This document shows positions 18,666 through 28,077 of a DNA stretch of 64,000 bases, piece by piece. The notes under the pieces are model-generated. The model searched no databases. It worked only from the letters and a program-made list of their open reading frames with translations, and was not told the DNA's origin. The position numbers and the translations under genes are program-made. Positions within the stretch are counted from its first letter, which is position 1. The number at the start of each line of letters is the position of its first letter. Source of the DNA: Photobacterium halotolerans DSM 18316 (GTDB lineage: Bacteria; Pseudomonadota; Gammaproteobacteria; Enterobacterales; Vibrionaceae); the NCBI RefSeq assembly GCF_000425165.1, contig NZ_KE384321.1, positions 130,235-194,234 of the forward strand. Direction: 5' to 3'.

Positions 18666-21600
18666 ATGACAACACACACGCTATTTTCTCTACCTTTGCC
18701 GAACAAAGCCGGCGACAAGCGCTTTGTGGGAAATGTCTCCGGCGCCGCCCTGGCGGTTGCCATTGCCGAACTGGCGAAAAGCCACACAGGCCCGGTGCTG
18801 GCTGTAGTGCCTGATACACAGACGGCATTGCGCTTACAGCCTGAAATCAGCCAGTTCTCTCAGGCTGAGGTCAATATTTTCCCCGACTGGGAAACCCTGC
18901 CTTATGACAGTTTTTCGCCGCATCAGGACATCATTTCTGATCGTCTGGCCCGTTTATATCAACTGCCGACTCAGCAGGATGGTGTGCTGCTGGTTCCTGT
19001 CAGTACTTTGTTACAGCGCCTGACACCGCGCAGCTTTATTCACCAGCACGCCCTGCTGGTCAGCAAAGGGGATCGCCTGTCGCTGGAGAAGTTACGTCTG
19101 CAACTTGAAGCCGCCGGTTACCGCCATGTCGATCAGGTGATGGAACACGGTGAGTACGCCAGCCGCGGCTCACTGCTTGATCTCTTCCCGATGGGAAACA
19201 ATGAGCCCTTCCGGATTGATTTCTTTGATGATGAAGTGGATTCGATTCGTCAGTTTGACCCGGAGTCGCAACTGTCGACCGGCGAGATCGACAATATTCA
19301 CCTGCTGCCCGCACACGAGTTTCCGACCGATGAAGTGGCCGTGGAAAACTTCCGTATGCGCTGGCGTGAGCAATTCGAAGCCCGCCGGGAGCCGGAGTCC
19401 ATCTATCAGCAGGTGAGCAAGCGCACCTGGCCGGCAGGGATTGAATACTGGCAGCCGCTGTTTTTCGATCACACCGATACCTTGTTTGATTATCTGCCTG
19501 ATAACACGCTGTTACTGACCATAGGCGATCTGGACAACGCGGCGGAGCATTTTCTGCACGATGCCGAATACCGCTTTCAAGAGCGCCGTGTCGACCCGCT
19601 GCGCCCGCTTCTTGAACCTAAAGCCCTGTGGCTGACCACCGCAGAAATGTTCAGCGGATTTAAAACCCTGCCGCAGGTCAAGCTGAACAAAGCTCCGGAA
19701 GAAGACAAAGCCGGCCGGTTCAACCCGGCCATTTCGCCGGTGCCGGCGCTGACCATCAATCATCAGCTGAAAGAACCCTTATCGGCACTGCGTCAGTTTC
19801 AGGAAAGCTTCACCGGAAAAATCATCTTTTCCGTTGCCAGTGAAGGCCGCCGCGAAGCCTTGCTGGACTTGCTGGCCCGGATAAAACTGCGCCCTATGGT
19901 CTGTCACAGCCTTGAAGAGGCCATGGCAGCCGCCAGTCAGTACACTCTGGTGATTGGCGCCGCAGAGCAGGGTTTTATCCTCGATGAACCGGCTCTGGCT
20001 TTCATCTGTGAAAGTGATCTGCTGGGTGAACGTGTTATTCAGCGTCGTCGCCGTGAGGATAAGCGCACTGTCAGCTCAGATACCATTATCCGAAATCTGG
20101 CAGAGCTGAAAATTGGCCAGCCTGTGGTCCACCTTAACCATGGCATAGGCCGCTATCAGGGCTTGCAGACCCTCGAAGCCGGCGGCATTACCACTGAATA
20201 CGTCACCCTGGAGTATCAGGGCGGGGCGAAACTCTATGTCCCCGTGGCATCCCTGCACCTTATCAGCCGCTATTCGGGAGGGGCTGAAGAAGCCGCCCCT
20301 ATCCATAAACTGGGCAGTGAAAGCTGGCAGAAAGCCCGCAACAAAGCGGCGGAAAAAGTCCGTGATGTCGCGGCAGAGCTCCTGGATGTTTACGCCAAGC
20401 GCGAGCTGAAACCGGGTTTCAAATTTAAGCTCGATCGCGAAGCCTATGCCGATTTCTGTACCGGCTTCCCGTTCGAAGAAACCCACGATCAGGCCATGGC
20501 CATCAATGCCGTGCTGTCGGATATGTGCCAGGCCAAAGCCATGGATCGTCTGGTGTGTGGTGATGTCGGTTTCGGTAAAACCGAAGTCGCAATGCGTGCG
20601 GCCTTTGTGGCTGTCGATAACAGCAAGCAAGTCACAGTGCTGGTACCAACCACTTTGCTCGCGCAGCAGCATTTTGAAAATTTCCGTGACCGCTTTGCCA
20701 ATACCCCGGTGCGTGTGGAAGTGCTGTCCCGCTTCAAAACAGCAAAAGAACAAAAAGCGATTATGGAAGATGTCGCTAAGGGAAAAATTGATATCCTGAT
20801 CGGCACGCACAAGCTGCTCAACGCCGAAGTGAAGTATCAGGATCTCGGCCTGCTGATTGTCGATGAGGAGCACCGCTTCGGCGTCCGCCAGAAAGAAAAA
20901 CTGAAATCGCTGCGCGCAGACGTCGACATTCTCACGCTCACCGCTACCCCGATTCCGCGTACGCTGAATATGGCCATGAGCGGCATGCGCGATCTGTCTA
21001 TTATCGCGACCCCGCCTGCCCGGCGTCTGGCGATCAAAACCTTCGTTCGCGAGCGTGAAGACCTGATCATCCGTGAAGCCGTATTGCGGGAAATTATGCG
21101 CGGCGGGCAAGTGTATTTCCTGCACAACGACGTAGAAAGCATCGAAAAAACGGCGCAGGATCTGGCCGTTCTGATCCCTGAAGCACGTATCACTACCGCC
21201 CATGGACAGATGCGCGAACGTGAGCTGGAAAGAGTCATGAGCGACTTTTACCATCAGCGTTTTAACCTGCTGGTCTGTACGACCATCATAGAAACCGGAA
21301 TTGACGTCCCGACAGCGAACACCATAGTGATCAACCGGGCTGATCATCTTGGCCTGGCCCAGTTGCATCAGCTGCGTGGTCGCGTTGGCCGTTCACACCA
21401 CCAGGCCTATGCGTATCTGCTGACCCCGCATCCCAAGCGGATGACCAAAGACGCCGTGAAGCGCCTGGAGGCCATCGCGTCACTGGAAGATCTGGGCGCT
21501 GGCTTTACGCTGGCGACACACGATCTCGAAATACGCGGCGCCGGCGAACTGCTGGGCGATGAGCAATCGGGCCAGATCCAGTCGGTAGGTTTTACGCTGT

Positions 21601-22121
21601 TCATGGAAATGCTGGAACAGGCCGTCGAAGCACTCAAGGCCGGCAAAGAGCCGTCGCTGGATGACCTGCTGCGCGAGCAGACTGAAGTTGAGCTGCGATT
21701 ACCGGCGCTGCTGCCGGAAGATTACATCCCGGATATCAATACGCGACTGTCCCTGTATAAACGTATTGCCAGTGCCGGCAATGAAGACGCCCTCGACGAG
21801 TTAAAAGTGGAGCTGATTGACCGCTTTGGCCTGTTACCGGACGCCGCCGCTAACCTGTTAACGCTCAATAAGCTGAAGCTGAAAGCGGCAAATCTGGGCC
21901 TTCGTCGCATAGAAGCCGGAGAAAAAGGCGGTTATTTTGAATTTACAGAAAATGCTGCCATTGACCCCGGTTTCCTGGTCGGTCTGTTACAATCACAGCC
22001 ACAGCGATTCCGAATGGATGGTCCGACTAAGCTGAAGGTCACGGCAACACTGACGGACCGCCGTGAACGCATCAAGTATGTTGACGGCTTCCTAACACAA
22101 TTAGCTGAAAACACCCTATAA
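18666..22121 (+). CDS. mfd: Transcription-repair coupling factor Mfd
   Basis: DNA translocase that removes RNA polymerase stalled at lesions and recruits UvrA, 1151 residues (E. coli 1148). The N-terminal UvrB-like module covers about 1-330. The RNA-polymerase-interacting region follows at about 480-550 (QPVVHLNHGIGRYQGL, EYQGGAKLYVPVASLHLISRY). The RecG-like motor has Walker A CGDVGFGKTEVA, the DEEHRFG box and TATPIPRTLNMAMSG. The C-terminal UvrA-masking domain ends at residue 1151. No truncation is visible. It follows the PilZ-like gene by two bases. Confidence 0.98.
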   Translation: MTTHTLFSLPLPNKAGDKRFVGNVSGAALAVAIAELAKSHTGPVLAVVPDTQTALRLQPEISQFSQAEVNIFPDWETLPYDSFSPHQDIISDRLARLYQLPTQQDGVLLVPVSTLLQRLTPRSFIHQHALLVSKGDRLSLEKLRLQLEAAGYRHVDQVMEHGEYASRGSLLDLFPMGNNEPFRIDFFDDEVDSIRQFDPESQLSTGEIDNIHLLPAHEFPTDEVAVENFRMRWREQFEARREPESIYQQVSKRTWPAGIEYWQPLFFDHTDTLFDYLPDNTLLLTIGDLDNAAEHFLHDAEYRFQERRVDPLRPLLEPKALWLTTAEMFSGFKTLPQVKLNKAPEEDKAGRFNPAISPVPALTINHQLKEPLSALRQFQESFTGKIIFSVASEGRREALLDLLARIKLRPMVCHSLEEAMAAASQYTLVIGAAEQGFILDEPALAFICESDLLGERVIQRRRREDKRTVSSDTIIRNLAELKIGQPVVHLNHGIGRYQGLQTLEAGGITTEYVTLEYQGGAKLYVPVASLHLISRYSGGAEEAAPIHKLGSESWQKARNKAAEKVRDVAAELLDVYAKRELKPGFKFKLDREAYADFCTGFPFEETHDQAMAINAVLSDMCQAKAMDRLVCGDVGFGKTEVAMRAAFVAVDNSKQVTVLVPTTLLAQQHFENFRDRFANTPVRVEVLSRFKTAKEQKAIMEDVAKGKIDILIGTHKLLNAEVKYQDLGLLIVDEEHRFGVRQKEKLKSLRADVDILTLTATPIPRTLNMAMSGMRDLSIIATPPARRLAIKTFVREREDLIIREAVLREIMRGGQVYFLHNDVESIEKTAQDLAVLIPEARITTAHGQMRERELERVMSDFYHQRFNLLVCTTIIETGIDVPTANTIVINRADHLGLAQLHQLRGRVGRSHHQAYAYLLTPHPKRMTKDAVKRLEAIASLEDLGAGFTLATHDLEIRGAGELLGDEQSGQIQSVGFTLFMEMLEQAVEALKAGKEPSLDDLLREQTEVELRLPALLPEDYIPDINTRLSLYKRIASAGNEDALDELKVELIDRFGLLPDAAANLLTLNKLKLKAANLGLRRIEAGEKGGYFEFTENAAIDPGFLVGLLQSQPQRFRMDGPTKLKVTATLTDRRERIKYVDGFLTQLAENTL

Positions 22122-22149
22122 TGGCTGCATACCAGTGCGGAGTATAACC

Positions 22150-22971
22150 TTGAAAAATCTGATTTATTTGCTGCTGCTTGTCATCAGCCTGCCAAGTTTC
22201 GCAGCGCGACAATTTGACATTGAAGTCATTATCTTCAAGCGAAATATTGATCCGGGACAAACGGCTGAATCCTGGCCGGATCAGGCAGAGCCTCTGAATT
22301 ACAGTGGCGCGGTGCGACTGAACAATATGGCGCAACTGGCAAACAGAGGCATTACGCCTATGCCGGCCAGCCGGTTTAAGCTGAGCGAACAGTATCAGCG
22401 CCTGAAGAGTCATGCCGGTTTCACCCCGCTTGCTCACTTTGGCTGGCGGCAGGGGGATCTCAGCAAAGCACAGGCACCGACTTTTCACTTCACCGCTGGC
22501 CGGGATTTCTCAGGTCAGTTTCTGCAAGACGGCACCTCGAAAGCCGAAGCGGCGCGCCGTGGCCTGAGCAGCAGTGAAATGACTGCACCACCCAGCTTTG
22601 ATCTTGCGTCCGGTGAGGTCACGCCAGCAGAGCCTTCTCCGGCAGCAAGTAAGCCGCTGTATGAGCTTGAAGGGAAAATTCAGGTCTATGTGAATCACTT
22701 TCTTTTCACCAATACCCAGCTGGATTTACGTGAGCCCGGCCGCCGTGAAGTGGTTGTCGGCACCGAGCCATTAGACAGTCTGGATCCCAACCAGAGCGGC
22801 ACGGTTCAGTACGGACAGCTGCAGGAAGTGAAAAAGAAAATAGAAGTTGAAGAATTCCTCAAAGCGTTCCGCTTTGACCAGCAGCGTAAAATGCGCAGCG
22901 GTGAAACCCATTATCTTGATCACCCGCTGATGGGGATGGTGGTACAAATCCGCCGCCTTGATTCAGAATAA
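22150..22971 (+). CDS. csiV: Periplasmic LpoA-partner protein CsiV (DUF2803)
   Basis: Secreted protein of about 273 residues. CsiV (cell shape integrity Vibrio) was described in V. cholerae as a periplasmic factor acting with LpoA and the PBP1A synthase. I choose the TTG at 22150: GGAG lies seven bases before it, and it gives a compact signal peptide MKNLIYLLLLVISLPSFAA followed by RQFDIEVIIFKR, the conserved family start. An in-frame GTG at 22135 has no ribosome-binding site. The rest is soluble, with YELEGKIQVYVNHFLFTNTQLDLR and the terminal HYLDHPLMGMVVQIRR typical of the family. It directly follows mfd, the arrangement known in Vibrio. Confidence 0.88.
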   Translation: MKNLIYLLLLVISLPSFAARQFDIEVIIFKRNIDPGQTAESWPDQAEPLNYSGAVRLNNMAQLANRGITPMPASRFKLSEQYQRLKSHAGFTPLAHFGWRQGDLSKAQAPTFHFTAGRDFSGQFLQDGTSKAEAARRGLSSSEMTAPPSFDLASGEVTPAEPSPAASKPLYELEGKIQVYVNHFLFTNTQLDLREPGRREVVVGTEPLDSLDPNQSGTVQYGQLQEVKKKIEVEEFLKAFRFDQQRKMRSGETHYLDHPLMGMVVQIRRLDSE

Positions 22972-22982
22972 CAACATTTGCG

Positions 22983-23004
22983 AGGGGCCATCTGGCCCCT
23001 TTTT
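22983..23004 (+). terminator. Intrinsic terminator after csiV
   Basis: Stem AGGGGCC / GGCCCCT with a small loop and TTTTT, about 12 bases after the csiV stop. It ends the PilZ-mfd-csiV unit. Confidence 0.88.
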
Positions 23005-23030
23005 CCGGTTACTGTCTGCAGGAATCACCG

Positions 23031-23603
23031 ATGAAGCTGGACTTCATGCTCACCACTCCCCGCCTTTACCTGCGCCCCTACAAAATTGCGGATGTCGATG
23101 ACAACCTGTCCGCGGTACTGGAATCGCAGCCGGATTTATCGCCCTGGGTCGAGTGGTGTCATGATGGCTATGACCAACAGGATGCACACGCCTGGCTGTC
23201 GGCTTCTCAGATGAACTGGAAAATCGACAATGGCTATGAGCTGGCTATTTTTACCCGCCGTGACGACAAATTTTTAGGCACTGTGTGTCTGAATAATCTG
23301 TCTCAGCTCACCAATTCTGCTGAATTGGGCTATTGGATCCGAAGCAGTTGCCACCGTCAGGGTTATGCGACAGAAGCGATTGTCGCTCTGGCGCGTTTTG
23401 CGTTTGATACACTGGCACTGACCCGACTGGAAATCGTGGTCCACATCACTAATACCCCCAGCCAGAAAACCGCTGAACGCACAGGCGCCCTGTTCGAATC
23501 TCTGAGCCGTAACCGAATTTACACCCATGGCAAAGCCTGCGATGGCATGGTCTACGCACTGATCCCGCAGGACTTGGCACCTAAACGCCACCGGATAAGC
23601 TAA
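23031..23603 (+). CDS. GNAT-family N-acetyltransferase, RimJ/RimL type
   Basis: Acetyl-CoA-dependent N-acyltransferase of 190 residues resembling ribosomal-protein acetyltransferases (RimJ/RimL, Acetyltransf_3). The N-terminal TPRLYLRPYKIAD is the usual entry strand of this group. FLGTVCLNNLSQLTNSAELGYWI and HRQGYATEAIVALARFAFDTLALTRLEIVV hold the acetyl-CoA pyrophosphate loop (RQGYAT) and the beta-bulge. The substrate cannot be told from sequence; it need not be a ribosomal protein. It starts 27 bases after the csiV terminator and ends 69 bases before the FKBP gene. Confidence 0.85.
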   Translation: MKLDFMLTTPRLYLRPYKIADVDDNLSAVLESQPDLSPWVEWCHDGYDQQDAHAWLSASQMNWKIDNGYELAIFTRRDDKFLGTVCLNNLSQLTNSAELGYWIRSSCHRQGYATEAIVALARFAFDTLALTRLEIVVHITNTPSQKTAERTGALFESLSRNRIYTHGKACDGMVYALIPQDLAPKRHRIS

Positions 23604-23672
23604 GATAGCCAAATAATCCTGGGATACTTGGCTATATTCATCAAAGACAAGACAAAAAAGGTAGGAATATCA

Positions 23673-24146
23673 GTGTTTAAAATTATTATCGCGATCATTA
23701 TTATCGGCTTGGTAATTTTCTTCTTTCAACGCAGCCAGAACAATAAGCAGTTGGCGGTTCAAAATGCAGAAGAAGGCAAAGCCTTCCTTGAAGCCAATAA
23801 AAACCAGGAAGGTGTTAAAATCACAGCCTCCGGCTTGCAATATACTGTGCTGAAATCAGGCACGGGTACGGCACACCCCAAGCCATCAGACAAGGTAACT
23901 GTCCACTACCACGGCACCCTGATTGACGGCACTGTGTTTGATAGCTCTGTTGAGCGTGGCGAGCCGATCGCTTTCAACCTCAATCAGGTGATCAAAGGCT
24001 GGACCGAAGGGCTTCAACTGATGGTTGAAGGGGAAAAGGTGCGTTTGTTTATCCCGGCCGAACTGGCGTATGGTAACCGCTCTATGGGTAAAATCGGTCC
24101 CGGATCGGTGCTGATTTTCGATGTCGAATTATTAAAAATTAATTGA
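23673..24146 (+). CDS. Membrane-anchored FKBP-type peptidyl-prolyl isomerase
   Basis: Prolyl cis-trans isomerase, about 157 residues. I choose the GTG at 23673, six bases after AGGA, giving MFKIIIAIIIIGLVIFFFQRSQNNKQ: an N-terminal membrane anchor with the catalytic domain expected in the periplasm. An in-frame TTG at 23628 adds 15 residues without a better ribosome-binding site. The FKBP fold is clear: GLQYTVLKSGTG, DKVTVHYHGTLIDGTVFDSSVERGEPIAFNLNQVIKGWTEGLQLM, KVRLFIPAELAYGN and SVLIFDVELLKI. Active-site Tyr, Phe, Asp and Trp positions of FKBPs appear present. A strong terminator follows. Confidence 0.88.
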   Translation: MFKIIIAIIIIGLVIFFFQRSQNNKQLAVQNAEEGKAFLEANKNQEGVKITASGLQYTVLKSGTGTAHPKPSDKVTVHYHGTLIDGTVFDSSVERGEPIAFNLNQVIKGWTEGLQLMVEGEKVRLFIPAELAYGNRSMGKIGPGSVLIFDVELLKIN

Positions 24147-24190
24147 TCCCCAAACCACCACCACCGCTGGGTACTGGCTTAGAGACAACA

Positions 24191-24218
24191 AAAAAACCGC
24201 CGTTGCAGGCGGTTTTTT
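24191..24218. terminator. Bidirectional terminator between the FKBP gene and ndh
   Basis: Perfect stem AAAAAACCGCC / GGCGGTTTTTT with a six-base loop GTTGCA, between convergent genes. Confidence 0.92.
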
Positions 24219-24261
24219 ATTGGGCGCCAGATCCAGGTGTCAGACACCTGGCACTGTCGCC

Positions 24262-25551
24262 TTAATGAAGTTTAAGGTTAGGACGCAACACGCGGTTAAT
24301 CCGCCCAACCAGCATCATCAGACTGGTCTTAAAGAAACCGTGCAGCGCAATATGGTGCATCCGGTACAGTGAAATATACATCACGCGGGCAATGCGGCCT
24401 TCAATCATCATCGACCCTTTGGTCAGGTTACCCATCAGGCTCCCGACGGTAGAAAAACGGCTCAGGGAAACCAGCGAGCCATGATCCACAAAGACATAAG
24501 GCTTCTGCGCACGGTCTGTCAGCTTAGCGACAATATTTGAGAAGCAGCGACTGGCCATCTGATGCGCCGACTGTGCACGAGGCGGAACCAGGGTGCCGTC
24601 CTTTTGCGTACAGGCAGCCAGATCCCCAATCACATAAATATCATCGTCACGGGTAGTCTGCAGCGTGTCTTTCACCACCAGCTGGTTGATACGGTTGGTT
24701 TCCAGACCCGCAATATCTTTGATGAAATCCGGGGCTTTAATGCCCGCCGCCCAGACCATGAGTTTGGCCGGAATGTGCTGACCGTCTTTGGTTGTCAGAC
24801 CGGTTTCATCTGCTTTAATCACCATGGTTGCTGTGTGCACTTTTACGCCCAGCTTAGTCAGCTCAGTGTGCGCGGCAGCTGAAATACGGGGCGGCAATGC
24901 AGGCAGAATGCGCTCACCGGCTTCAATCAGGTTGACATTCAGTCGTGAGCTGTCCAGATCACCAAAGCCGTACAAACGCAGTTCTTTCACGGCATTATGC
25001 AGCTCTGCAGACAGTTCCACCCCGGTAGCACCCGCACCGACAATGGCAATATCCACCGTTTTCTGCTCTTTGTGGGCATGCAGCTTCAGGAACTGATTAT
25101 TCATTTCCGTTCTGAATTTATGTGCCTGCGCCGGATTGTCCAGGAAAATACAATGCTCTCGCACCCCGGGTGTATTGAAATCGTTACATTTCGAACCGAT
25201 AGCCAGAACCAGGATGTCGTATTCAATCTCGCGCTCAGGGATCAGCAGTTCATCGTGCTCATCGTAAAGCGGGTGCAATGTGATGCTTTTGCGGTCGCGG
25301 TCAATGTCTTTCAGCGCGCCCAATTGAAAATCGAAATGATGGTTTTTGGCATGTGCGCGGTAGCTCAATGCGTCAACGCCTTCATCCAGCGAGCCGGTCG
25401 CCACTTCATGTAACAATGGTTTCCACAGATGACTGCTGTTCTTATCTACCAGGGTAACGTTTGCTTTTCGTTTACGGCCTAAGGTTCGCCCTAGTTTGGT
25501 GGCCAATTCCAGGCCTCCGGCACCGCCTCCAACTACGATAATTCTCGTCAC
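24262..25551 (-). CDS. ndh: NADH:quinone oxidoreductase type II
   Basis: Single-subunit, non-proton-pumping NADH dehydrogenase at the inner face of the cytoplasmic membrane, 429 residues. FAD-binding Rossmann motif [16 protein letters not shown] at the N-terminus; NADH-binding [19 protein letters not shown] at about 165-185; the second FAD motif [32 protein letters not shown]. The C-terminal part after residue 360 carries the amphipathic membrane-attachment helices ([35 protein letters not shown]). It sits downstream of ycfP on the same strand, as in E. coli. Confidence 0.96.
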   Translation of the reverse strand: MTRIIVVGGGAGGLELATKLGRTLGRKRKANVTLVDKNSSHLWKPLLHEVATGSLDEGVDALSYRAHAKNHHFDFQLGALKDIDRDRKSITLHPLYDEHDELLIPEREIEYDILVLAIGSKCNDFNTPGVREHCIFLDNPAQAHKFRTEMNNQFLKLHAHKEQKTVDIAIVGAGATGVELSAELHNAVKELRLYGFGDLDSSRLNVNLIEAGERILPALPPRISAAAHTELTKLGVKVHTATMVIKADETGLTTKDGQHIPAKLMVWAAGIKAPDFIKDIAGLETNRINQLVVKDTLQTTRDDDIYVIGDLAACTQKDGTLVPPRAQSAHQMASRCFSNIVAKLTDRAQKPYVFVDHGSLVSLSRFSTVGSLMGNLTKGSMMIEGRIARVMYISLYRMHHIALHGFFKTSLMMLVGRINRVLRPNLKLH

Positions 25552-25590
25552 AGTCTTTTTCCTCTAGTTTTTATAAATCTTGCACAAACC

Positions 25591-25610
25591 GGCAGGGACT
25601 TTGCCCTGCC
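25591..25610 (-). terminator. Hairpin between ycfP and ndh
   Basis: Stem GGCAGGG / CCCTGCC with a six-base loop in the 133-base gap. On the minus strand it follows ycfP but has only a weak U-rich tail, so it may attenuate rather than end transcription. Confidence 0.4.
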
Positions 25611-25684
25611 AGGTAAAAATTCTGACTGACGTAGAGTTGGGCAGAGGATTGTTTCAATCCGTCTGCGGAGGGAGAGGCATATAC

Positions 25685-26227
25685 TCAATTGGTTGCTTTA
25701 AATTGCTTTATTGCTTGTAAGTGCTGGGAGATTTTCTTGAATTTATGCGTTTGTGTATCGTCCCAGATCACTTGGTAATATGCGTCCAATGTTCTATTTA
25801 TGGATCGATTATCTAACACTTCATCATTAGTTGAAAGTATACAGAGGCACTTCCCGGTATTTTTTTCTCTGAAATCAGACACGCATTTTGTTGCTATATC
25901 TTCGTACTCTTCAGGTCGGTCTATTTTCCCCTGCATATTTGTTTCAGGATGTAAATTCGGGTTAATGATTGCTTGCTTGATACCACAGAGAAAACCGATA
26001 CGCTCAGCCCAGTAACCCCCTAACCCTACGCCACATATCAACGGATGCGCATCATCACTGGCAGCAATGAGCTTATCCACTTCTTTCAGCAAGTGTTGCA
26101 TATCGTGTTTGGGATGAAATGTACTATAAGTCACTGCGCGAACATCGGGATCGATAAATTGCAGCTGAAGCACTTTTTCGTGGTTACCAGGGCTGGTGGA
26201 ATCAAAACCATGCAGATAAATGATCAT
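25685..26227 (-). CDS. ycfP: YcfP family esterase-like protein
   Basis: UPF0227 alpha/beta-hydrolase-like protein of 180 residues, exactly the E. coli length when begun at the ATG at 26227 ([22 protein letters not shown]). A longer frame from 26266 adds 13 basic residues not known in the family; CAGGAG precedes the chosen ATG. Family hallmarks: [45 protein letters not shown] (nucleophile-elbow-like GVGLGG, where Ser is replaced by Gly) and [17 protein letters not shown]. The biochemical function is unknown. It lies between a lipoprotein gene and ndh on one strand. Confidence 0.92.
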   Translation of the reverse strand: MIIYLHGFDSTSPGNHEKVLQLQFIDPDVRAVTYSTFHPKHDMQHLLKEVDKLIAASDDAHPLICGVGLGGYWAERIGFLCGIKQAIINPNLHPETNMQGKIDRPEEYEDIATKCVSDFREKNTGKCLCILSTNDEVLDNRSINRTLDAYYQVIWDDTQTHKFKKISQHLQAIKQFKATN

Positions 26228-26328
26228 AGTAAAGCGGCTCCTGAAAAATGTCCGTATTAAGGTCAATAACTATACGGCATTCGCCTTTTACCCACAAAAA
26301 TAAAGTGGTTAATCAGGCCGCTGGGCGG

Positions 26329-27183
26329 TTACTGTTGGATCAAGACGGCTATCTCTTTGCGCGTTTCGGTTAATTTATTCATCAGATACTGGCGCTGAGA
26401 AGCAGACAAACTCTGATTCAGCTGTGCCATTAAGGCAAACCGGCGCTGAAGGTATTGATCTAATTGAGACTGTACCGGTGCATAGCGAAGACCGACAATA
26501 TCTTTTAATAACTTCTCGAGCCTGACATCAAATTCCGGACGGTGACGCTGCGACAATAACGCCAGCCATTGCTGATAAAGCCCGCTACGCGCAGAAAAAA
26601 AGACAGGTTCAATATCCAACTGGTGCTTTGCCAGTTGCTCAATAATGGTTTGCTGCTCATCCGTCAGTGAACCAATCCATTCCTTGCTGAATTTTTCAAA
26701 CCTGGCGGTATAACGCTGAAGTTTCTCTTCCTGGCTTAACTTCTCTCTTTTGGTCCGAAGCTCATCCAAATCCTTGGTGATCTTACTGTTAATCTGGTCA
26801 ATCTGGATATTACTCAGGTATCGCAGCAGGTTGGCCGCCGGCGGGGTAAAAACTGAAACACTCTGCTCTGCCAGTGCCGTAAAGCTATAGTGGTAGCTTT
26901 TTATCTGTTCTGAGGTCAGCGGGCGTTGCAGATCCTGCTGAAAATCAAGAATATGCTGATGCAGTTTTGGCAACTCCTGACGGCGGTGCACAGCCTGGGC
27001 CTGTAACAGCTCGCTTTCAAACCGGGATTCCTGCGTCGGAGTCAGGCTGACATAATCATCCAGATACCAGAAAATCCAATAGTTCATGGTGTTATAGGCA
27101 AGACGGGCGGCACATCCCGAGAGTAAAACCAACACACACAACAACAGTAACGGACGATGCCAACGAGCACAGGCTAAACTCAC
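26329..27183 (-). CDS. DUF6279-type lipoprotein
   Basis: Predicted lipoprotein of 284 residues. A basic start and hydrophobic stretch lead to the lipobox LLSGC, so the mature protein begins CAARLAYNTMNYWIFWYLDDYVSLTPTQESRFESEL. This match to DUF6279 proteins, especially the WYLDDYVSLT segment, is recalled rather than searched. The remainder is almost entirely helical and charged, with Gln-rich heptads, suggesting a helical bundle in the periplasm. It occupies the place of nagZ in the E. coli order thiK-nagZ-ycfP. Function unknown. Confidence 0.75.
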   Translation of the reverse strand: MSLACARWHRPLLLLCVLVLLSGCAARLAYNTMNYWIFWYLDDYVSLTPTQESRFESELLQAQAVHRRQELPKLHQHILDFQQDLQRPLTSEQIKSYHYSFTALAEQSVSVFTPPAANLLRYLSNIQIDQINSKITKDLDELRTKREKLSQEEKLQRYTARFEKFSKEWIGSLTDEQQTIIEQLAKHQLDIEPVFFSARSGLYQQWLALLSQRHRPEFDVRLEKLLKDIVGLRYAPVQSQLDQYLQRRFALMAQLNQSLSASQRQYLMNKLTETRKEIAVLIQQ

Positions 27184-27231
27184 ACGTACTTCCTCCGGAA
27201 ACTGGCTGACAGGTTTACCCGACGATAGCTA

Positions 27232-28077
27232 TCAGGCAGCAATCAATTTCGCTAACAATGCTTTTGCCTCAATACGATAGGTGTCATCCTGCCACAAATT
27301 TGCGCCAGCATAATACCAAAGCATAGCCAAGAAATCGCACCAGGGTAGCCACTGCTGCACTGCTTGTGAGACAAGATCCGGGTCGCCCCCCTGATAACGG
27401 CAGTAGTGCTGTGCGGTTGCCGCAACATCAAGATGGTTGGCCTGAACTGTCAGCGCCAGATCCAGCATAGGGTCACCGGCCGCCGCATACTCCCAGTCAA
27501 TCACGGCCAGCTCTCCGCCCGGACGCTGAATAAGATTGTAAAACCCCAGATCATGATGGCAGCAGGTGTCAGGAAACCCACTTTGAGGGATATGACTGAA
27601 AAAATGTGCACATACCGATGCCAGTTCTTCCCCTTTATCCGCTGGTGAGATGGCAGCAAGATACTGTTCAGCCCGCTGACGCACGGCTAACCGCCAGCCG
27701 GGCAAAGGTAATCGGTGAATCCTGGTCTGCAAGGCCATCAGCACGGCTGGCGATGGGGAATGGGTACAGACATTCCCTTCTATCCATTCAACGAGTATAC
27801 CAGCCGGCGTTTGTGCAATCGGATTCGGGGCAAACGGGCAAGACTGAATCGCTGATAACAGCTGATATTCATGATGACGGTTAACGCCGAATGCCTGACT
27901 GGCCGGGCTGACAGGACGCCAGACCGCTTGCACATCAGACGATGAAGAGGATTGCAGGACAAGCTGCCAGCACCGGTTGCTGAGCCCGCCTCCTACAGGG
28001 CGGGCATTCAGCACATCAAAACCAGCAATGCGGGAGAATGGCCATTCATCCGGCTGAAGAAACGATGAGCCAGGCAC
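27232..28077 (-). CDS. thiK: Thiamine kinase ThiK
   Basis: Aminoglycoside-phosphotransferase/choline-kinase-fold enzyme of 281 residues (E. coli ThiK 274), phosphorylating salvaged thiamine. The N-lobe carries GGLSNRCWQLVL as glycine-rich loop; the catalytic loop is CCHHDLGFYNLI and the metal-binding loop AVIDWEYAAAGDPMLDLAL. The start is GTG, immediately abutting the lpoB stop (TAAGTG), so translation is coupled. Sequence similarity outside the kinase motifs is modest; context (lpoB-thiK-ycfP-ndh as in E. coli) is the main reason for choosing ThiK over another small-molecule kinase. Confidence 0.85.
   Translation of the reverse strand: MPGSSFLQPDEWPFSRIAGFDVLNARPVGGGLSNRCWQLVLQSSSSSDVQAVWRPVSPASQAFGVNRHHEYQLLSAIQSCPFAPNPIAQTPAGILVEWIEGNVCTHSPSPAVLMALQTRIHRLPLPGWRLAVRQRAEQYLAAISPADKGEELASVCAHFFSHIPQSGFPDTCCHHDLGFYNLIQRPGGELAVIDWEYAAAGDPMLDLALTVQANHLDVAATAQHYCRYQGGDPDLVSQAVQQWLPWCDFLAMLWYYAGANLWQDDTYRIEAKALLAKLIAA

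Noticed and set aside
20076-21368. 430-codon open frame antisense to mfd
   Set aside because: Shadow frame in GC-biased coding DNA; His/Gln/Phe-rich with no domain, while mfd on the other strand is unmistakable.
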